Source of the DNA: Neoechinorhynchus agilis
Taxonomy: Eukaryota > Acanthocephala
Length of the DNA stretch: 64,000 nucleotides
Assembly (NCBI GenBank): GCA_051530055.1
Contig: CM121341.1
Location: forward strand, 5,270,001 to 5,334,000
Direction of reading: 5' to 3'
Made by a program: the position numbers and the translations under genes. The notes beneath the pieces were generated by a model. It ran no database searches. It was not told the DNA's origin and saw nothing but the letters and a program-made list of their open reading frames with translations. Each line of letters begins with the position of its first letter. Position 1 is the stretch's first letter. Positions 8,893 to 21,985 of the stretch are shown in pieces.

Positions 8893-11461
8893 TTACAACA
8901 CTCTGAAACATATACCATCGACAGTGGGCGAATGAACAGCCTGGCAAATTGCTTCGTTCCATGAGAATGGCACATCATCAAATTTGCCAAAGCAAAAAGT
9001 ATTGAATCGAAATTCAGTAAGTTCCTGTTCACTTACCGGAGTTACAATAGTGAGCCAGGCGTGCTTTGCATCTTCTTCATCTTCAATGACACTTTCTACC
9101 AAACCGAGACCCAAAGTGCTGACATTGTCATCAGCGTGGACATAGGCTACTCGGGATCCGCAATTGAGGACTTTCACAGCATCGTCCTTTGGATATATCC
9201 TTTCTGATTTTCCGAAAACCACGACTCCGTGGACGATTTCGTCCAATGTGAACGATGCGTCAACCTCGGTGAAAAACAAGAGAACCGATATCGATGTCAG
9301 CTCGAATTTTACTCGGCGAAGTTTGTGTTCATGTAGAACAAAGTATGAAGCAAAAGAAAGCATTCGAAGATGTTTGGACATCATTTTCCTTTGACGGTTG
9401 CTTGCACTTGACGTGAAATATGTCCTTATGGTTAAACAATCGAATTCTACATGACAAGGTTCATCGGCTACACTTAAATCTAGCATCCGAGATGGAGTCA
9501 TAGGACAAAATGATTTCGTCTTTGAATCGACGAATAAATGAACAATTAGGCTAGGGCGACAACCGTTCACGACATCCTTCAAGTATCCAAGACCACTTCG
9601 ATCCATCCAACCCATGTAATTGATCAATAATGGACAATTGGTTTGGTCTGACGGTCGATTAAGTACATCCTGGAAAGAGTATTATTTTTCAAAGAATCCT
9701 AAACGCAAATTGTGTGAATTTTCACCAATTTGGTATAAAATAATCATTGGACACGGGGAAATGGCACTCGAGCTCAATAGCAAGTTGTTTTAAAGAGTAC
9801 TTAAAGGAAGAAGCACAATTGAATAAGAATCTATTAGTCTCGTATTCGACGATTCGATGAGCGATCGTAACTTCCCCCACCCTTTAAATACAACTGATTT
9901 TGTCCCTATTCGACCGATATCTCGTCAAGTTTATCGGAAAGTAATTTTGCGGATCTTCGGTACATGGCTGGTTGAATGGAAGGAGTAGATCCTCCAATAA
10001 AAAACGACAACATTGGACTGCTTAGATGTGTCCAGGGAGCTCCGAACACGGGTTGAACAATTTTGAACAACGAAATAAACCCATGTGGTGTAAACTCAGA
10101 CTGCCCACAATCGCAATCGATAAAGAATACATAGGGATAAACGTTCAGTAATCGATTGACTAGATATCGGACGCAATTGGACTTTCCCACATCTTTCTCG
10201 CCACAAATAAGAAGACGTGGACGTAGTCGATAATTTGGTATTGATGGATCTGCGATTAACTTTAATCGGTTAGACAATTCGACTTTCTCCAGTAACAACG
10301 CAAGTCCATCATAATCTTTAGGAACTTGACTATATTCTAAACATGTAGCGATATCGACCGTGTAGCCATCCACTCGTGTACTCGTCTCCAATGCTTTTAT
10401 CGACGCTTTAATATCACTAACTGCATCTCCAAGATACTTTTCAGCTAAGGGACCAAACCGCTTAAAGCGGAGTCTAATAACACTTTTATTTAAGTCTTTA
10501 TCTTTAATGCTTGAAAGTGGGCATCGTATTAATGTGCCAAGGGTGAATCTACACTCCGGCAAATTATGCATTAGACACGGATCCTTTAGAGATAGATAAT
10601 GATTACCGAAAAGCATTACACTTCCTGTTAGAACCTCAAGCTCATAAATTCCAGCAGGGCAGACGGCGTCACCTTCACGAAGGTGTAAAGTTAAAATCTC
10701 TTGAAGTTCATCGTATTCGCCTTCAAACCCACGAATGTATTGTTTATCGGTGGTACTTTAGACTCGGAAAAAATGGCTTTGATCTTGTTGAAGTCCCGAG
10801 TCAATTATTTGAGCATTTTGTTCTTAAAGAGATTAAGGACGCAACTCTTTTTGTTTAATAAAACAAATTTCTCTGTTAACCTCCAAATGATTTAAATTCA
10901 CTGATATTTCACGTCTCGGATAATTCCGACATTCCCCCACGATTTGCCATTGTTAGTTATTAAAAGACGGGAAAATGTCAGAATTATCCGAGAGGTGAAA
11001 TATCGAAGAAAAAAATCGGTGAAGGTGCAGGGGATCATCAGTTTGTTGTTCGCAGAACGTCTTTTTAATCGAAATAATCATTTACCGCGGGCGTAGACTT
11101 CTAACCATAATAATTCCAAATCATCGAATTTTTGAATTTGATTAATAACAAAACTAAGAAAAAGAAGATAGATTTCTTCAGAAATTCACTATAAATAATA
11201 ATTGGTTGCAAACTGGGATATTTAAGGTACCACCTTGATATCAAACGGAACAATTTCGTGCTGACTTATCCGAAGGTATAACAGATTAATTTTAAGCTGA
11301 TAATTCGACGGATCATCGTCATGCTCGTCAGTCTCGTGTCTTTTCGTATTCGGTTCAGGCGAAGAATCGTAACCGCTTCGCTCCGCTGACGGCTCTCTGC
11401 TTCGAGATTTCCTGCCAGGAAGCAACCTTCGCTTACGCTCCAACCCTTGATCGTCCACCAT
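8893..11461 (-). CDS. NOL9: Polynucleotide 5'-hydroxyl-kinase NOL9/Grc3
   Basis: The kinase core exon (about 10740-9914) holds the Walker A motif GEKDVGKS and the Walker B-like DCDCGQSEFTPHG, which matches the NOL9 signature DLGQTEFTPPG. A donor at 9914 joins to 9672, and the next exon (9672-8893) begins DVLNRPSD, then reads INYMGW like NOL9 NTMGW. It ends with the conserved VTPVSEQEL region (human LTPVPPEEL). The enzyme phosphorylates RNA 5'-OH ends in the nucleolus during ITS2 removal from pre-rRNA, with LAS1. A basic, serine-rich first exon (ATG 11461, donor at 11234) is the likely N-terminus, but its join to the core exon is not in frame by any simple GT-AG choice, so a small exon may be missing. 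A MITE lies in that intron. Confidence 0.8.
10895..11020. repeat. Small foldback MITE, copy 2
   Basis: The inverted arms TGATATTTCACGTCTCGGAT and ATTATCCGAGAGGTGAAATA match the family at 8690-8825. It lies in the putative first intron of NOL9. Confidence 0.75.
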
Positions 11462-11739
11462 CTTAAATTGTGAAAAGAAAATCCATACACCGAGAGAAAA
11501 TCCATCGGAAGAGTCATAGAGGCGGTTGGGAAATGATCCCGTATAAAACAACGACCAATGAGGCTTCTTCTTTCGAAATGCCGTACGATCCATTGGATTT
11601 CAAAATTTTAGTATTTGAAATCCGGCGAAAATATAACTAAGGAGAACTCAGTAGTTCAAAATGTCGATTATGCAGACAAATCGAACAATGCTTCTCCACT
11701 ATAAAGTAAACAGAATTCACAAAATAATCACCGAGGGAA

Positions 11740-12400
11740 AACTTAGGGATGATTCGATTTTGAGATGATCTTGGGTAAAAAATAGACGACTGAAGAGACT
11801 ATCTTTCGAAATATTTCTAGAAAATATCCGTTTTATCCGGACAAGAGAAAATCGGGATGATTCGATTTTGAGATGATCTCGGATAAAATAAACGACTTAA
11901 GAGACTTTTTCTTTCGAAATATTTCTAGAAAATATCCGTTTTATCCGGCCAAAAGAAAATCCTTCGGGATGATTCAATTTTGAGATGATCTCGGATAAAA
12001 TAAACGACTGAAGAGACTTTATCTTTCGAAATATCCCAAAAAATATCCGTTTTATCCGGCCAAAAGAAAATCCTTTGGGATGATTCAATTTTGAGATGAT
12101 CTCGGATAAAATAAACGACTGAAGAGACTTTATCTTTCGAAATATTTCTAGAAAATATCCGTTTTATCCAACCAGAAGAAAATCCTTCGGGATGATTCAA
12201 TTTTGAGATGATCTTGGGTAAAATAGACGACTGAAGAGACTTTATCTTTCGAAATTTTCTAGAAAATATCCGTTTTATCCGGACAAGAAAAAATCCTCCG
12301 GGGTGATTCGATTTTCAGATGATCTCCGATAAAACGGCTGATGAGACTTTATCTTTCTAGAAAATATCCGTTTTTTTCCGGCTAAGGATTATTTGGTCAC
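11740..12400. repeat. Minisatellite, about 111-base unit
   Basis: About six units share GATGATTCGATTTTGAGATG, then CGACTGAAGAGACTTTATC, TTTCGAAATATTTCTAGAAA and ATATCCGTTTTATCCGG. The same family, with other unit lengths, occurs at 17840-18735 and 44755-45345. Each unit contains the CTGAAGA ... GAAATAT pieces seen in the foldback elements. Confidence 0.85.
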
Positions 12401-15290
12401 CACATCTCCTAAATCCATTTAATTGCGTTAAAAAATTATCCACAAACATCCTAAAATGTGCAAATGAGTTCAAAAAACACCCCGATGCCTGTAAAATATT
12501 CTAACCATTAAAACCGTTGGTCCTGTGGTTAAAGGAAATGAATTATTTTTTTAAACCGCGCAGCAAATGAGAAAGAGTTTTAATAAAACGTTTGCGGCAA
12601 ACAGTTAAAATTTCGAGATTTTAAGTTTACCGAATATTTTTTCGACCAGGGGGATTCGAAGGTTCGTTCAGTGATTTGAAACGTATGATAAAGCAAACTT
12701 AAATGTTGAACGTTTTTTTCAAAAAGTTGGCGAGTAAACCTGATTGATCTGAGTGACTTAGCTGAGATCTTTTTTTTGCTATAATGGTTGGTATTTTTAT
12801 TTTGTTGTTTACATTCTTGAACAAACAACATCAAGACAACTGGCTGAAGAAAAACATTCACTGAAAGCGACTTAGATTTTCCCGGCACGAATGTGATGTT
12901 TACCACTTCGCTTTTTTAATTTTATCGAAATCCAAATCACCGATTTAATCACAGTGTAACACCGTCGATTTTTTTCGGGTAGAGTTTTCTAACCGCAAAA
13001 TGCTTAATAGCGATTTCGCTTGTGGTCAAAATGTGATGATGAACTAATCAACAAAGACGAGGACTACAACAATCAAATTCTCAAGCGTTTTTTTCATTAG
13101 ACAATCAGATTCTAGAAGAGAATCCGAGACGTTTGAGTCGCAAAAAAACACGAATGTGTCCAATAGGATTCGGTTTTCCCTTTATGTTTAAATTTCACCA
13201 CGACTTCTAAATGTTCATAATTCGCGATTTATTCGCCATTACGATGTGAATTGATTTATATTGTAAAGAAATTATTCATTAGTCTCAGTTTCAATTAGCG
13301 ATGTTTGATTAAGAAGTAGATTTATATTGAAAATTTTCGGCCTTTTCATTGGCCTTCTTAAATATCATGCGACCATTGTCAGACATGAACGTCTGCCGTG
13401 TTTTTACCGCCAATTCAAATAGAAAACTTTTTAAGAAATTTTACCTTCGAAAATTTTCAAGATAAATCTATTTCTGAATCAAACATCGCTAATTGAAACT
13501 GATTTATATTGTAAGGTTTATTTTTATCCAGAGCGGTGGTGTGAATGATTTCTGCTCCGAGATTAATCTTTTGGGATATATCCTTTTAAGGCTCGGTTTA
13601 CGATTGAGGAACAACAGATAATCCGATTGTTTGCCTCGCGTTACCTTAATCCTTCCAGTAAAATCTTGTTTAAAAAAAAGGAACCACTAAGTTTTTTTTA
13701 ATGTGTTAAGATACGGCGATCCAATTTGCGCTATAAAATCATCTAAATGCTTACTGTTTTTTTATGATTTCTGCTCCTTTTTGGGTCGAATACTTAATTT
13801 TTAAATTTAAATTGATTTAAAGTCGAATCCCTCTCGAGTGTTGATGATCCTTTCGAAAGTTTCTTTAAATAACAATTAAATTTTTGCATCGTTTTGCAAT
13901 CTCAGGAATTGTCTGAGAATTTAGCCATTGCCCTAAGAGACATTTGTAGGATTTTATGGCCGAACAGATCATCGAGTTCACTTTGGAATATAAAAAACAT
14001 TATTTAAGGGTTTCAAAAGGCAATCATAAATTCTTCAAAGAATACAATAAGCGTTGTTGTAAGTTGATCCAGGCAGAAGGAGTAAGACTAAGTGTCGAAT
14101 TGATCTGAAATCAACCAGTCTATTTCTGGAACGTTAAGGAAAAAAGCGAACTTTTAACGTAATCATCGAGTGAAAATCTTTAGGGATTGATAGAGATGGA
14201 ATTTCCAACCGGATCATCAAATACAAAATAACTAAAATCTTTTTTAGATGATCGATAAAACGGGGCATTCTCGCTTTCAATTTAATATGTTTTATCCATG
14301 ATGACCTCAATTCCAGCAATTTCATTTAATTTTTAATTAATTTAAACAAGACCACATTGATTAAAAATTAATTTAACACTGGCATGAGTGTTGAATTCAT
14401 CTCAAATCGTTTAGTTTTTTTTGTGCTAATAGCGGAACTTTTTTCCTCTTCTCCTTTAGCCAAAAATAAACTTTATCCGCCTTTCATCCCAGTCTCGGTT
14501 TCTGATAGTTGATAGATCCGCTCCACATTATTGGAGTATTTTTCTGATGATATTATTCGTTAAAAACAAAAATGCCCACTTTCACATAAAGATTTTTGAT
14601 AAAAAATAAACTAAATAAAAAAGTTTGTAAACACACCGTTTTCCTTTTTTTAATTGCTAATTTTACAAATTAACTTTTTATCGTGGCCGGCTAACGAAAA
14701 TGAAGGTTAGAAGGTTGGATTTTTCGACAAATTTAGAACCATTTAGCCCTTAAAAATGTTAAAGAATATATAAATAACAATGGAAAGTGAAGTGTGAAAG
14801 ATTTACGACGGCGAGATTTTTGTGGAGTCAGCTGATAAACACTTGATTTTTTTGTTAAGTTTGATATTAAAGAATTTTTTGCAACGTGGTTCACCGTCTT
14901 TATACTATGAAACTTGTGTTACTTCTTGGTACGTTGAAAGTCGATACAGCCCAATCTAAGATTTGGTATTGCATAGGTCTACTTTTTATGTTTAACAAAG
15001 TACAAAATTCTGGAATGTTTCAAATGGAAAAATATAAAAAAGTAAGATTTGTATCTTGAAAGAACTTGTCTACTCTTCGTTTTTTAAGGCGAAAATCCAA
15101 CCGTCGCACGGTAAATATATTGCGCTTGATTCGGACTCATTTTTAGTTTTCGACAACGATCATGAACCATGTTGATCGCGAATATTCGCTCATATTGAAT
15201 AAAATTAATATTCGACTATGCTTTGCCTTTATTAAGACTTTCAAATTATTAAAGCCTTTTTTCTTCAAGGACAAAACATGTCAAGCATTT
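12401..15290. other. Gene-poor interval
   Basis: AT-rich DNA with no convincing coding exon on either strand. It contains one large foldback element (13246-13505). The short open frames at 12580-12906 and 14134-14325 show no family resemblance and no splice context. Confidence 0.6.
13246..13505. repeat. Foldback element with hammerhead-like core
   Basis: The outer arms TCAGTTTCAATTAGCGATGT and complement enclose an inner pair around GATTTATATTGAAAATTTTC. On the minus strand, 13366-13328 read TTAAGA, A, GGCC, an eight-base loop, GGCC, GAAA. The loop end has diverged sequence. Confidence 0.7.
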
Positions 15291-15295
15291 TTTAG

Positions 15296-17249
15296 CTAGT
15301 GAGAGGTTAAGAGCTTCTTGATATACTCATGTGTTCGTTTGTCCGAAATCATCATTAAATGTTCAGAGCCTTCAATTTCGTAACTATGCACTGTTTGCTT
15401 TTGTTTCCATAATCTGAAACAAGCTTTTAGACTGTTGGCGTTTATACTTCCATCACCATCTCCGTACACAACGGAAGGCACTTTATCGTACCAATTTGTA
15501 ATGTTGACCGGATAAACGAATCTTATTGGAGTTTGAAGATTGCTTCCGAAGATAACGTGTGTTTCGACATTCGGTGCAATACTTGGGTCGTATTTCTTGT
15601 TAAATCTGGACCGAATAAATAGACCATCTTCATAACCAATGTCCTCAAAGAGTTCCTGGAAATCATTAGTTGTATAATTCCGAAACCCACCGGATATTAC
15701 GTCTTCACTGCTCTCCCAATACTGTGCGGATGGAAAGAAAAAGATACTCCCGGGTGATCTTAGAAAAGGACGATCTTATAAGCGGTTTTCTATACTTGAT
15801 CAGAAAATCACTTATTTGGGCATGCCCTATGTAATCGACAATGGATCAATCTTATTGATGCCACTATTATCACCGGACACCACGAATCGTATCATTTTGA
15901 CGTGTCCGACCCAAGGAGTACCAAGCGTTACTAGTGATTTTATATACGTTGATTTCCATGCTTCGGATTGTTTCTGAAGGAAATACAATGCAATGTTGCC
16001 ACCCATACTGTGACCAAGCAAAACCACTGATCTTCGGCCGTTTTTTTCATATGCCGTTTCTACTAAGGTTCTTAGAGCGTCGAAATATCCTTCTAATTCA
16101 ATAGGACTCTTCCGGAAGTCGTAGGGAGCTCCGTATAGGTTTCTTTTTCGCTCGTAGCCTATAAATCCGACATGAACGTTTTATTGATATTTCTTAGGCA
16201 TTTGAAAACGCCCAAATAATCCGTTTTTTATTTTTGGTTAAGCTAATTATGAGATTGAGACGAAAAATCAGGTGTATTCCTGCGACAAAATATCTAGTTT
16301 GCAGTACAACAAGGCAATGCTGCTAACGTGATAGCGACAGCCGAGGAAGGAGAGAAGCTCCAATTTTGCGGACGGTGTTGATTGCACGTTTTGTACTTTA
16401 TATTGTAAAACCTAGAAAAATAATATATTAAGAGATTGAGACGAAAAATCAGGTGTATTCCTGCGACAAAATATTTCGTTTGCAGTACAACGAGGCAATG
16501 CTGCTAGCGTGAAAGCGACAGCCGAGGAAGGAGAGAAGCTCCAATTTTGCGGACGGTGGTGATTGTACGTTTTGTACTTCCGGATAATTCCGGCATTTCC
16601 TCGTGGTTTTTAAGTTTTACAGTACCTTTATGGAAATGTCGGAATTATCTGAGAAAATGAATTAGTGAATTTTTGAATCCAGTGAGGTGGCAAATTGAAG
16701 GCAATAATCCACGAGATAAAGATTTTCTTTTTTATCATTACAACATCCCTCGGCCAAGTGTAAATTTTTTCTAGAAAAAGAAAAAACTTGATCAACGAAA
16801 CACTATAAATTGTACTGGTCAATGTATCCCTACAAAAAAAGCTCACATCCGATCTCTAAATCGGTAACGAGTACTTTAACTAAAGGAGCAAAATAGGACG
16901 ATAATGGTGATTTTGCTGGATCCAAATACTCGATAGTTGTTGTATCGCCGAATCCCGGAACACGGGTCTTAACTCGACCATGGTTTCTAATGCAATTTTC
17001 CTCATGATCATAACCCAGATGCATATAGTCCGCAAAAGTATCGACTAAAGGTGGAACCAAGTAGCGGATATCGAACCACAGAGTGAACCAGTCTTCATCC
17101 TCGCAAGTTTGAGAGCATGTTTCGTTGCTTATACTCGCCTCTATTTGAGATCCGAAGTAACCAGGAAGTAATACAATAGGATTGAGCGATGATTCGGTAT
17201 TTGTGATAGCGACAAGACCGAAAAGGATTCCAAAAGAGATTTTGTGCAT
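15296..17249 (-). CDS. PLA2G15: Lysosomal phospholipase A2 (LCAT-like), copy 1
   Basis: Three exons (17249-16847, 16158-15840, 15758-15296) join in frame to give 394 residues; human PLA2G15 has 412. Residues 1-20 look like a signal peptide, followed by PIVLLPGYFGSQIEA, the lid-side oxyanion region of the LCAT family. The catalytic triad is visible: Ser in GHSMGG, Asp in YGDGDGSIN, His in GSEHLMM. The enzyme hydrolyses and transacylates phospholipids in lysosomes. The 688-nt first intron contains two LINE 3' tails and a MITE; the second is 81 nt with donor GTCGAT. A frame that ignores this intron seems to meet a stop at 15825, but splicing there removes it. It lies in tandem with copy 2 on the same strand, so local duplication is likely. 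Confidence 0.87.
16263..16382 (+). mobile_element. LINE 3'-terminal stub, first
   Basis: Begins GAGACGAAAAATCAGGTGTA and ends with codons for FCGRC-like residues, matching the last 40 codons of the restriction-like-endonuclease LINE. It lies antisense in the first intron of phospholipase copy 1. Confidence 0.7.
16437..16564 (+). mobile_element. LINE 3'-terminal stub, second
   Basis: A near-identical head-to-tail repeat of the preceding stub, separated by about 50 bases. It ends FCGRW and stop. The pair probably arose by tandem duplication after one insertion. Confidence 0.7.
16573..16655. repeat. Small foldback MITE, degenerate copy 3
   Basis: TTCCGGATAATTCCGGCATT is mirrored by AATGTCGGAATTATCTGAG. 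Same family as 8690-8825 and 10895-11020, with shorter arms. Confidence 0.6.
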
Positions 17250-17589
17250 CTCTAGAACTGCAGAAATAGTTCTAATTTCAAAAGTGAGTCTATTTTAAAG
17301 ACACAATGATTGTTGTCATTCATGCTGCTCACGGAAATGTATCATTGTTTGGCCCGAATTGTCGTCTTGAACATGACTACGTTTGATTCATCGCGAGATT
17401 GACGAACACAATGGATCGATGTTAGTCATGGCTATGAAGAAAATTGTAGTGTTTCTAGAACAATCAAATATAATTGGCGTTGTTGTGATCATAATCCTCA
17501 ACTCCTTCCAATATGACTTATTTTATTGAGATATTTCGAAAGACGAAGATTCATTGCTGGATTAGGGATTAATTGGTCATCATGATCAT

Positions 17590-17835
17590 CAATAGAAAAT
17601 CCGTCGGGATCATTCGATAGAGATTCCCGTGGCGGGGAGGCAAATACCTTTTCTGGGACGCCACGCTCGCAGCCAGCAACATAAAATTCGCCACTATTAA
17701 ATCGGAGATGGAGCAGCAACCGCCGCTGATGAAAGCAAAAGGACAAAATACAGGGACCTGAGTCGAAATCATTATTTTGTTCCTTTTGGAGTCGAGAACA
17801 CCAGGACGACACCTTGAGTGATCCAGAAAGACGGT
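17590..17835 (+). mobile_element. LINE internal fragment
   Basis: Nucleotide match to the RPDG...WDAT part of the LINE at 36655-37401 (GATTCCCGTGGCGGGGAGGC, then CTCGCAGCCAGCAACAT), broken by frameshifts and truncated at both ends. It leads directly into the next minisatellite. Confidence 0.65.
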
Positions 17836-17839
17836 GATG

Positions 17840-18735
17840 TGAGGTAATCAAAGTCGGATAAAACGGCTGATGAAACTTTATCTTTCTAGAAAATATCCGT
17901 TTTATCCAGGGATTATTTGGTCACCACACGTCTCTAAATGATCACCAATAAAAAAATCCTTTGGGATGATTCGATTTGGAGATGATCTCGGATAAAACGC
18001 GATAGACTTTATCTTTCTAGAAAATATCCGTTTTACCCGGCTAAAGAATATTTGGTCTCCCACGTCTCCTAAATCCTTAAATAACCACCGAGGGGAAATC
18101 CTTCGGGATGATTCGATTTTCAGATGATCTCCGATAAAACGGCTGATGAGACTTTATCTTTCTAGAAAATATCCGTTTTACCCGGCTAAAGAATATTTGG
18201 TCATCCCACGTCTCCTAAATCCTTAAATAACCACCGAGGGGAAATCCTTCGGGATGATTCGATTTTCAGATGATCTCCGATAAAACGGCTGATGAGACTT
18301 TATCTTTCTAGAAAATATCCGTTTTACCCGGCTAAAGAATATTTGGTCATCCCACGTCTCCTAAATCCTTAAATAACCACCGAGGGGAAATCCTTCGGGA
18401 TGATTCGATTTTCAGATGATCTCCGATAAAACGGCTGATGAGACTTTATCTTTCTAGAAAATATCCGCTTTTTTCCTGGGATTAATGAATATTTGGTCGT
18501 CCCACGTCTCCTAAATCCTTAAATAACCACCGAGGGGAAATCCTTCAGGAAGATTCGATTTGAAGATGATCTCGGATAAAACGGCTGATGAGACTTTATC
18601 TTTCTAGAAAATATCCGTTTTATCCAGGGATTATTTGGTCACCACACGTCTCCAAATGATCACCAATAAAAAAATCCTTTGGGATGATTCGATTTGGAGA
18701 CGTGGTAATCATAATCCCCGCCCGGATGAAGCAAA
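17840..18735. repeat. Minisatellite, about 147-base unit
   Basis: About six units of GATGATTCGATTTTCAGATG, AAAACGGCTGATGAGACTTT and CACGTCTCCTAAATCC. Sequence is shared with the 11.7 kb and 44.8 kb arrays, with an added 'ACCACCGAGGGGAAATCCTT' segment. It lies between the two phospholipase genes. Confidence 0.85.
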
Positions 18736-18956
18736 CGACTGATGAGACGTTCTCTTTTGAAGTATATCTAGAAAATAATCCACCTCTGTCATCTCGAAGG
18801 ATTTCCTCTCGAGGGTTAACCTAAACTCTCGCGTTTCAATAGTTTTAGACTTCTCAGCAAGAGAAAATCCGCATAATTTTTTTTCAAAGTGACAACTTAG
18901 ATACATTTTTACTCACATTGGAAGAAAAAGTTAACAATTCACTTGCTCGTATTCGG

Positions 18957-20369
18957 TCAAAGGTTATATGAACATAAAATATCGTCAATATAATCTAGGA
19001 CGCGTGGATCCGACAACATTTCTCTATGTTGCGAACCTTTAACTTCGAAGTGATAAATCGAGCGCTTTTGTTCCCATAAATGAAGGAAAGCAATAAGACT
19101 GATTGCATTGACCGTTCCATCACCGTCTCCATAATCAATAATAGGATCATGGTCATACCATTTGGGCATTCCAGGTGGATAAATATATTGAAGCTCAGTG
19201 GGTATTCCACTTCCGTACAACACATGAGTTTCTACACCAGGTTCAACACTCGGATCAAACTTATCCTTCATATTGAACCAAATATTAAACCCGTCATTAT
19301 ATCGAATATCTCGAAAAAGCTGTTTGTAGTTTTGGACAGTGTAATCGCGTTTCGCTCCACATACAATGGGCTCCGTCGTGTTCCAATATTTGAGTGAAGG
19401 AAGCAAAAATACGGTACTTGGTGATCTAAGAAACAAGCGATATTATGAGTGGATTTCTTTTTAAAACTAAAAAATCCGCTCATATCGGGCATGCCCGCTG
19501 TAAACTTTAATGGATTGACTTCATCAATGTCATTGGTTCCACCTGATACGATAAACCGAGCTGCTTTAGTAGCTCCAATCCACGGAGTACCGAGTGTTAT
19601 GAACGACTTTATATACTTTGATTTCCATGATGAACTTTGATTTTGTAGGAAAAATAGACCGTTATTGCCACCCATACTGTGACCGATTAAAACAACAGGT
19701 TTGTGCTCATTTCTCTGATAGGTAGACTCAATCAAGTTCTTTAGTGACTCAAAATACTCCTCAAGTTCAAATGGACTCTTTCGAAAGTCATACGGAGCAC
19801 CATGAATACTCTTACCGCGTTCATAACCTTTGGCTCGAATATGGGCTGTACACTTTTTAAAAAGCTTGCTTTAAAAACGAATGGAGTTCATAATTGGCGC
19901 AAAATCGAACTTAAAATAGCAAAAAATCAAATTATGAAATGATATTTAAAGCCCAATATCCATTTCCGAGCTATAACTTCTCGACTAAAAGTTCAACAAT
20001 TGACCCAAAATAGGACGAGAATGGTGGTTTATGGGGACTCAAGTATTCAACTGTTGATGTATCTCCAAATCCTGGAACTCGAATTTGTAAACCGTCAACA
20101 TTTCTAGTCTTTCCAGTTTCCCGGTCGAAAACAAGACGCATTCTGTCGACAAACGAATCGATCATTGGCCATTTAACATTGCGTACATCAAGCCATAGCG
20201 TGAACCAGTGGGACGGACAAGTACAACCGTTAGCTGAGTTGTTTTTTAGTCGTGCATCTATTTGCGATCCTGCATAACCGGGAATCAGTATAACTGGATG
20301 CAGTGAACTGACTAGCCTGTCCGATGTTGCCAAGCATAAAAAAAGAAGAAATGCTAAACCAAGCGACAT
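18957..20369 (-). CDS. PLA2G15: Lysosomal phospholipase A2 (LCAT-like), copy 2
   Basis: Exons 20369-19986, 19852-19506 and 19425-18957 join in frame to give 399 residues. The N-terminal MSLGLAFLLFLCLATSDRLV is a clear signal peptide. HPVILIPGYAGSQIDA, HGAPYDFRKSP, GHSMGG (Ser nucleophile), YGDGDGTVN (Asp) and GSQHREM (His) are all present, so the enzyme looks intact. It matches human PLA2G15 across its length, including VPGFGDT and the SYF segment. Introns are 133 and 80 nt; the first has donor GTCGAG, and its acceptor at 19853 is the only one I found that keeps frame. Product and compartment as for copy 1. The relation to LCAT proper is less likely because the PLA2G15 spacing fits better. 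Confidence 0.88.
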
Positions 20370-20599
20370 TTACGGAACCGCACAAGGTTGCTGAAGACAT
20401 ATACGAGAATCACAATAACGCATAATTTATGTTAGTCTAGCGCACAAGACTTGGCATCTTTTTGTAGCCGAAATAATAGTATTCGGTTCACTAAGGTCAT
20501 CGCAAAATAATCGGCAGTTGGTATAACGTTTTATCACCGTCGGTATGTGCGTCCATGAACATAAGCGAATAGATTCTATTTGTTAATGGACAAAGAATC

Positions 20600-20718
20600 C
20601 TCGCACCTTCCTATACCTACGCTCCCTTTGTTCCATACTGGCAAATCTTCTCTCGGGTATCAGAACTTGAAATGAACCTCAGGAAAGACCCAACCTTACA
20701 AGCTCTCCAACAAACAAT
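20600..20718 (+). mobile_element. LINE tail fragment, inverted to adjacent array
   Basis: Contains CATACTGGCAAATCTTCTCT and TGAACCTCAGGAAAGACCCA, the same tail seen downstream of the reverse-transcriptase LINE at 46.6 kb. It faces the tandem array that starts at 20718 in opposite orientation. Confidence 0.55.
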
Positions 20719-21985
20719 AGAGCCGGTCCGAGAGAAGATTTGCCAGTATGGAAAAGATAGAAGAGGGAGGTGCGAGCACTGATGGGATAAATGAATGTAG
20801 CTTTTGATTTTGGAGTGAATAGCGACTCCGGTCGGGTATGAAAGTTATTGTTTGTTGGAGAGTTTGTGAAGTTGAGTCTTTCCTCAGGTTCATTTCGGAT
20901 TATGATATCCGAGAGAAGATTTGCCAGTATGGAAAGGATAGAAGAGGGAGTTGCGAGCACTGATGGAATAAATGAATGTGGCTTTTGATTTTGGAGTGAA
21001 TAGCGACTCCGGTCGGGTATGAAAGTTATTGTTTGTTGGAGAGTTTGTGGTTGGGTCTTTCCTCAGGTTCATTTCAGATTATGATATCCGAGAGAAGATT
21101 TGCCAGTATGGAAAAGATAGAAGAGGGAGTTGCGAGCACTGATGGAATAAATGAATGTAGCTTTTGATTTTGGAGTGAATAGCGACTCCGGTCGGGTATG
21201 AAAGTTATTGTTTGTTGGAGAGTTTGTGAAGTTGGTCTTTCCTCAGGTTCATTTCAGATTATGATATCCGAGAGAAGATTTGCCAGTATGGAAAAGATAG
21301 AAGAGGGAGTTGCGAGCACTGATGGGATAAATAAATGTGGCTGTTGATTTTGGAGTGAATAGCGACTCCGGTCGGGTATGAAAGTTATTGTTTGTTGGAG
21401 AGTTTGTGAAGTTGAGTCTTTCCTCAGGTTCATTTCGGATTATGATATCCGAGAGAAGATTTGCCAGTATGGAAAAGATAGAAGAGGGAGTTGCGAGCAC
21501 TGATGGAATAAATGAATGTAGCTTTTGATTTTGGAGTGAATAGCGACTCCGGTCGGGTATGAAAGTTATTGTTTGTTGGAGAGTTTGTGAAGTTGGTCTT
21601 TCCTCAGGTTCATTTCAGATTATGATATCCGAGAGAAGATTTGCCAGTATGGAAAAGATAGAAGAGGGAGTTGCGAGCACTGATGGAATAAATGAATGTG
21701 GCTTTTGATTTTGGAGTGAATAGCGACTCCGGTCGGGTATGAAAGTTATTGTTTGTTGGAGAGTTTGTGAAGTTGGGTCTTTCCTCAGGTTCATTTCGGA
21801 TTATGATATCCGAGAGAAGATTTGCCAGTATGGAAAAGATAGAAGAGGGAGTTGCGAGCACTGATGGAATAAATGAATGTAGCTGTTGATTTTGGAGTGA
21901 ATAGCGACTCCGGTCGGGTATGAAAGTTATTGTGTGTTGGAGAGTTTGTGAAGTTGGGTCTTTCCTCAGGTTCATTGTGGGTCTC
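20718..21985. repeat. Satellite of about 180 bases made from a LINE tail
   Basis: Seven nearly identical units recur at 179-181-base spacing (the marker GAGAGAAGATTTGCCAGTAT at 20911, 21090, 21270, 21451, 21631 and 21812). On the minus strand each unit carries the AAATGAACCTGAGGAAAGAC segment found at the 3' end of the LINE near 46.64 kb and in fragments at 33.2 kb and 47.1 kb. Long open frames crossing it are products of the repeat and not genes. Confidence 0.85.

Noticed and set aside
15780-15840. Apparent in-frame stop in phospholipase copy 1
   Set aside because: A GT-AG intron (15839-15759, donor GTCGAT) removes it and joins codons in phase 2, matching the intron at the same place in copy 2. 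The gene is treated as intact.
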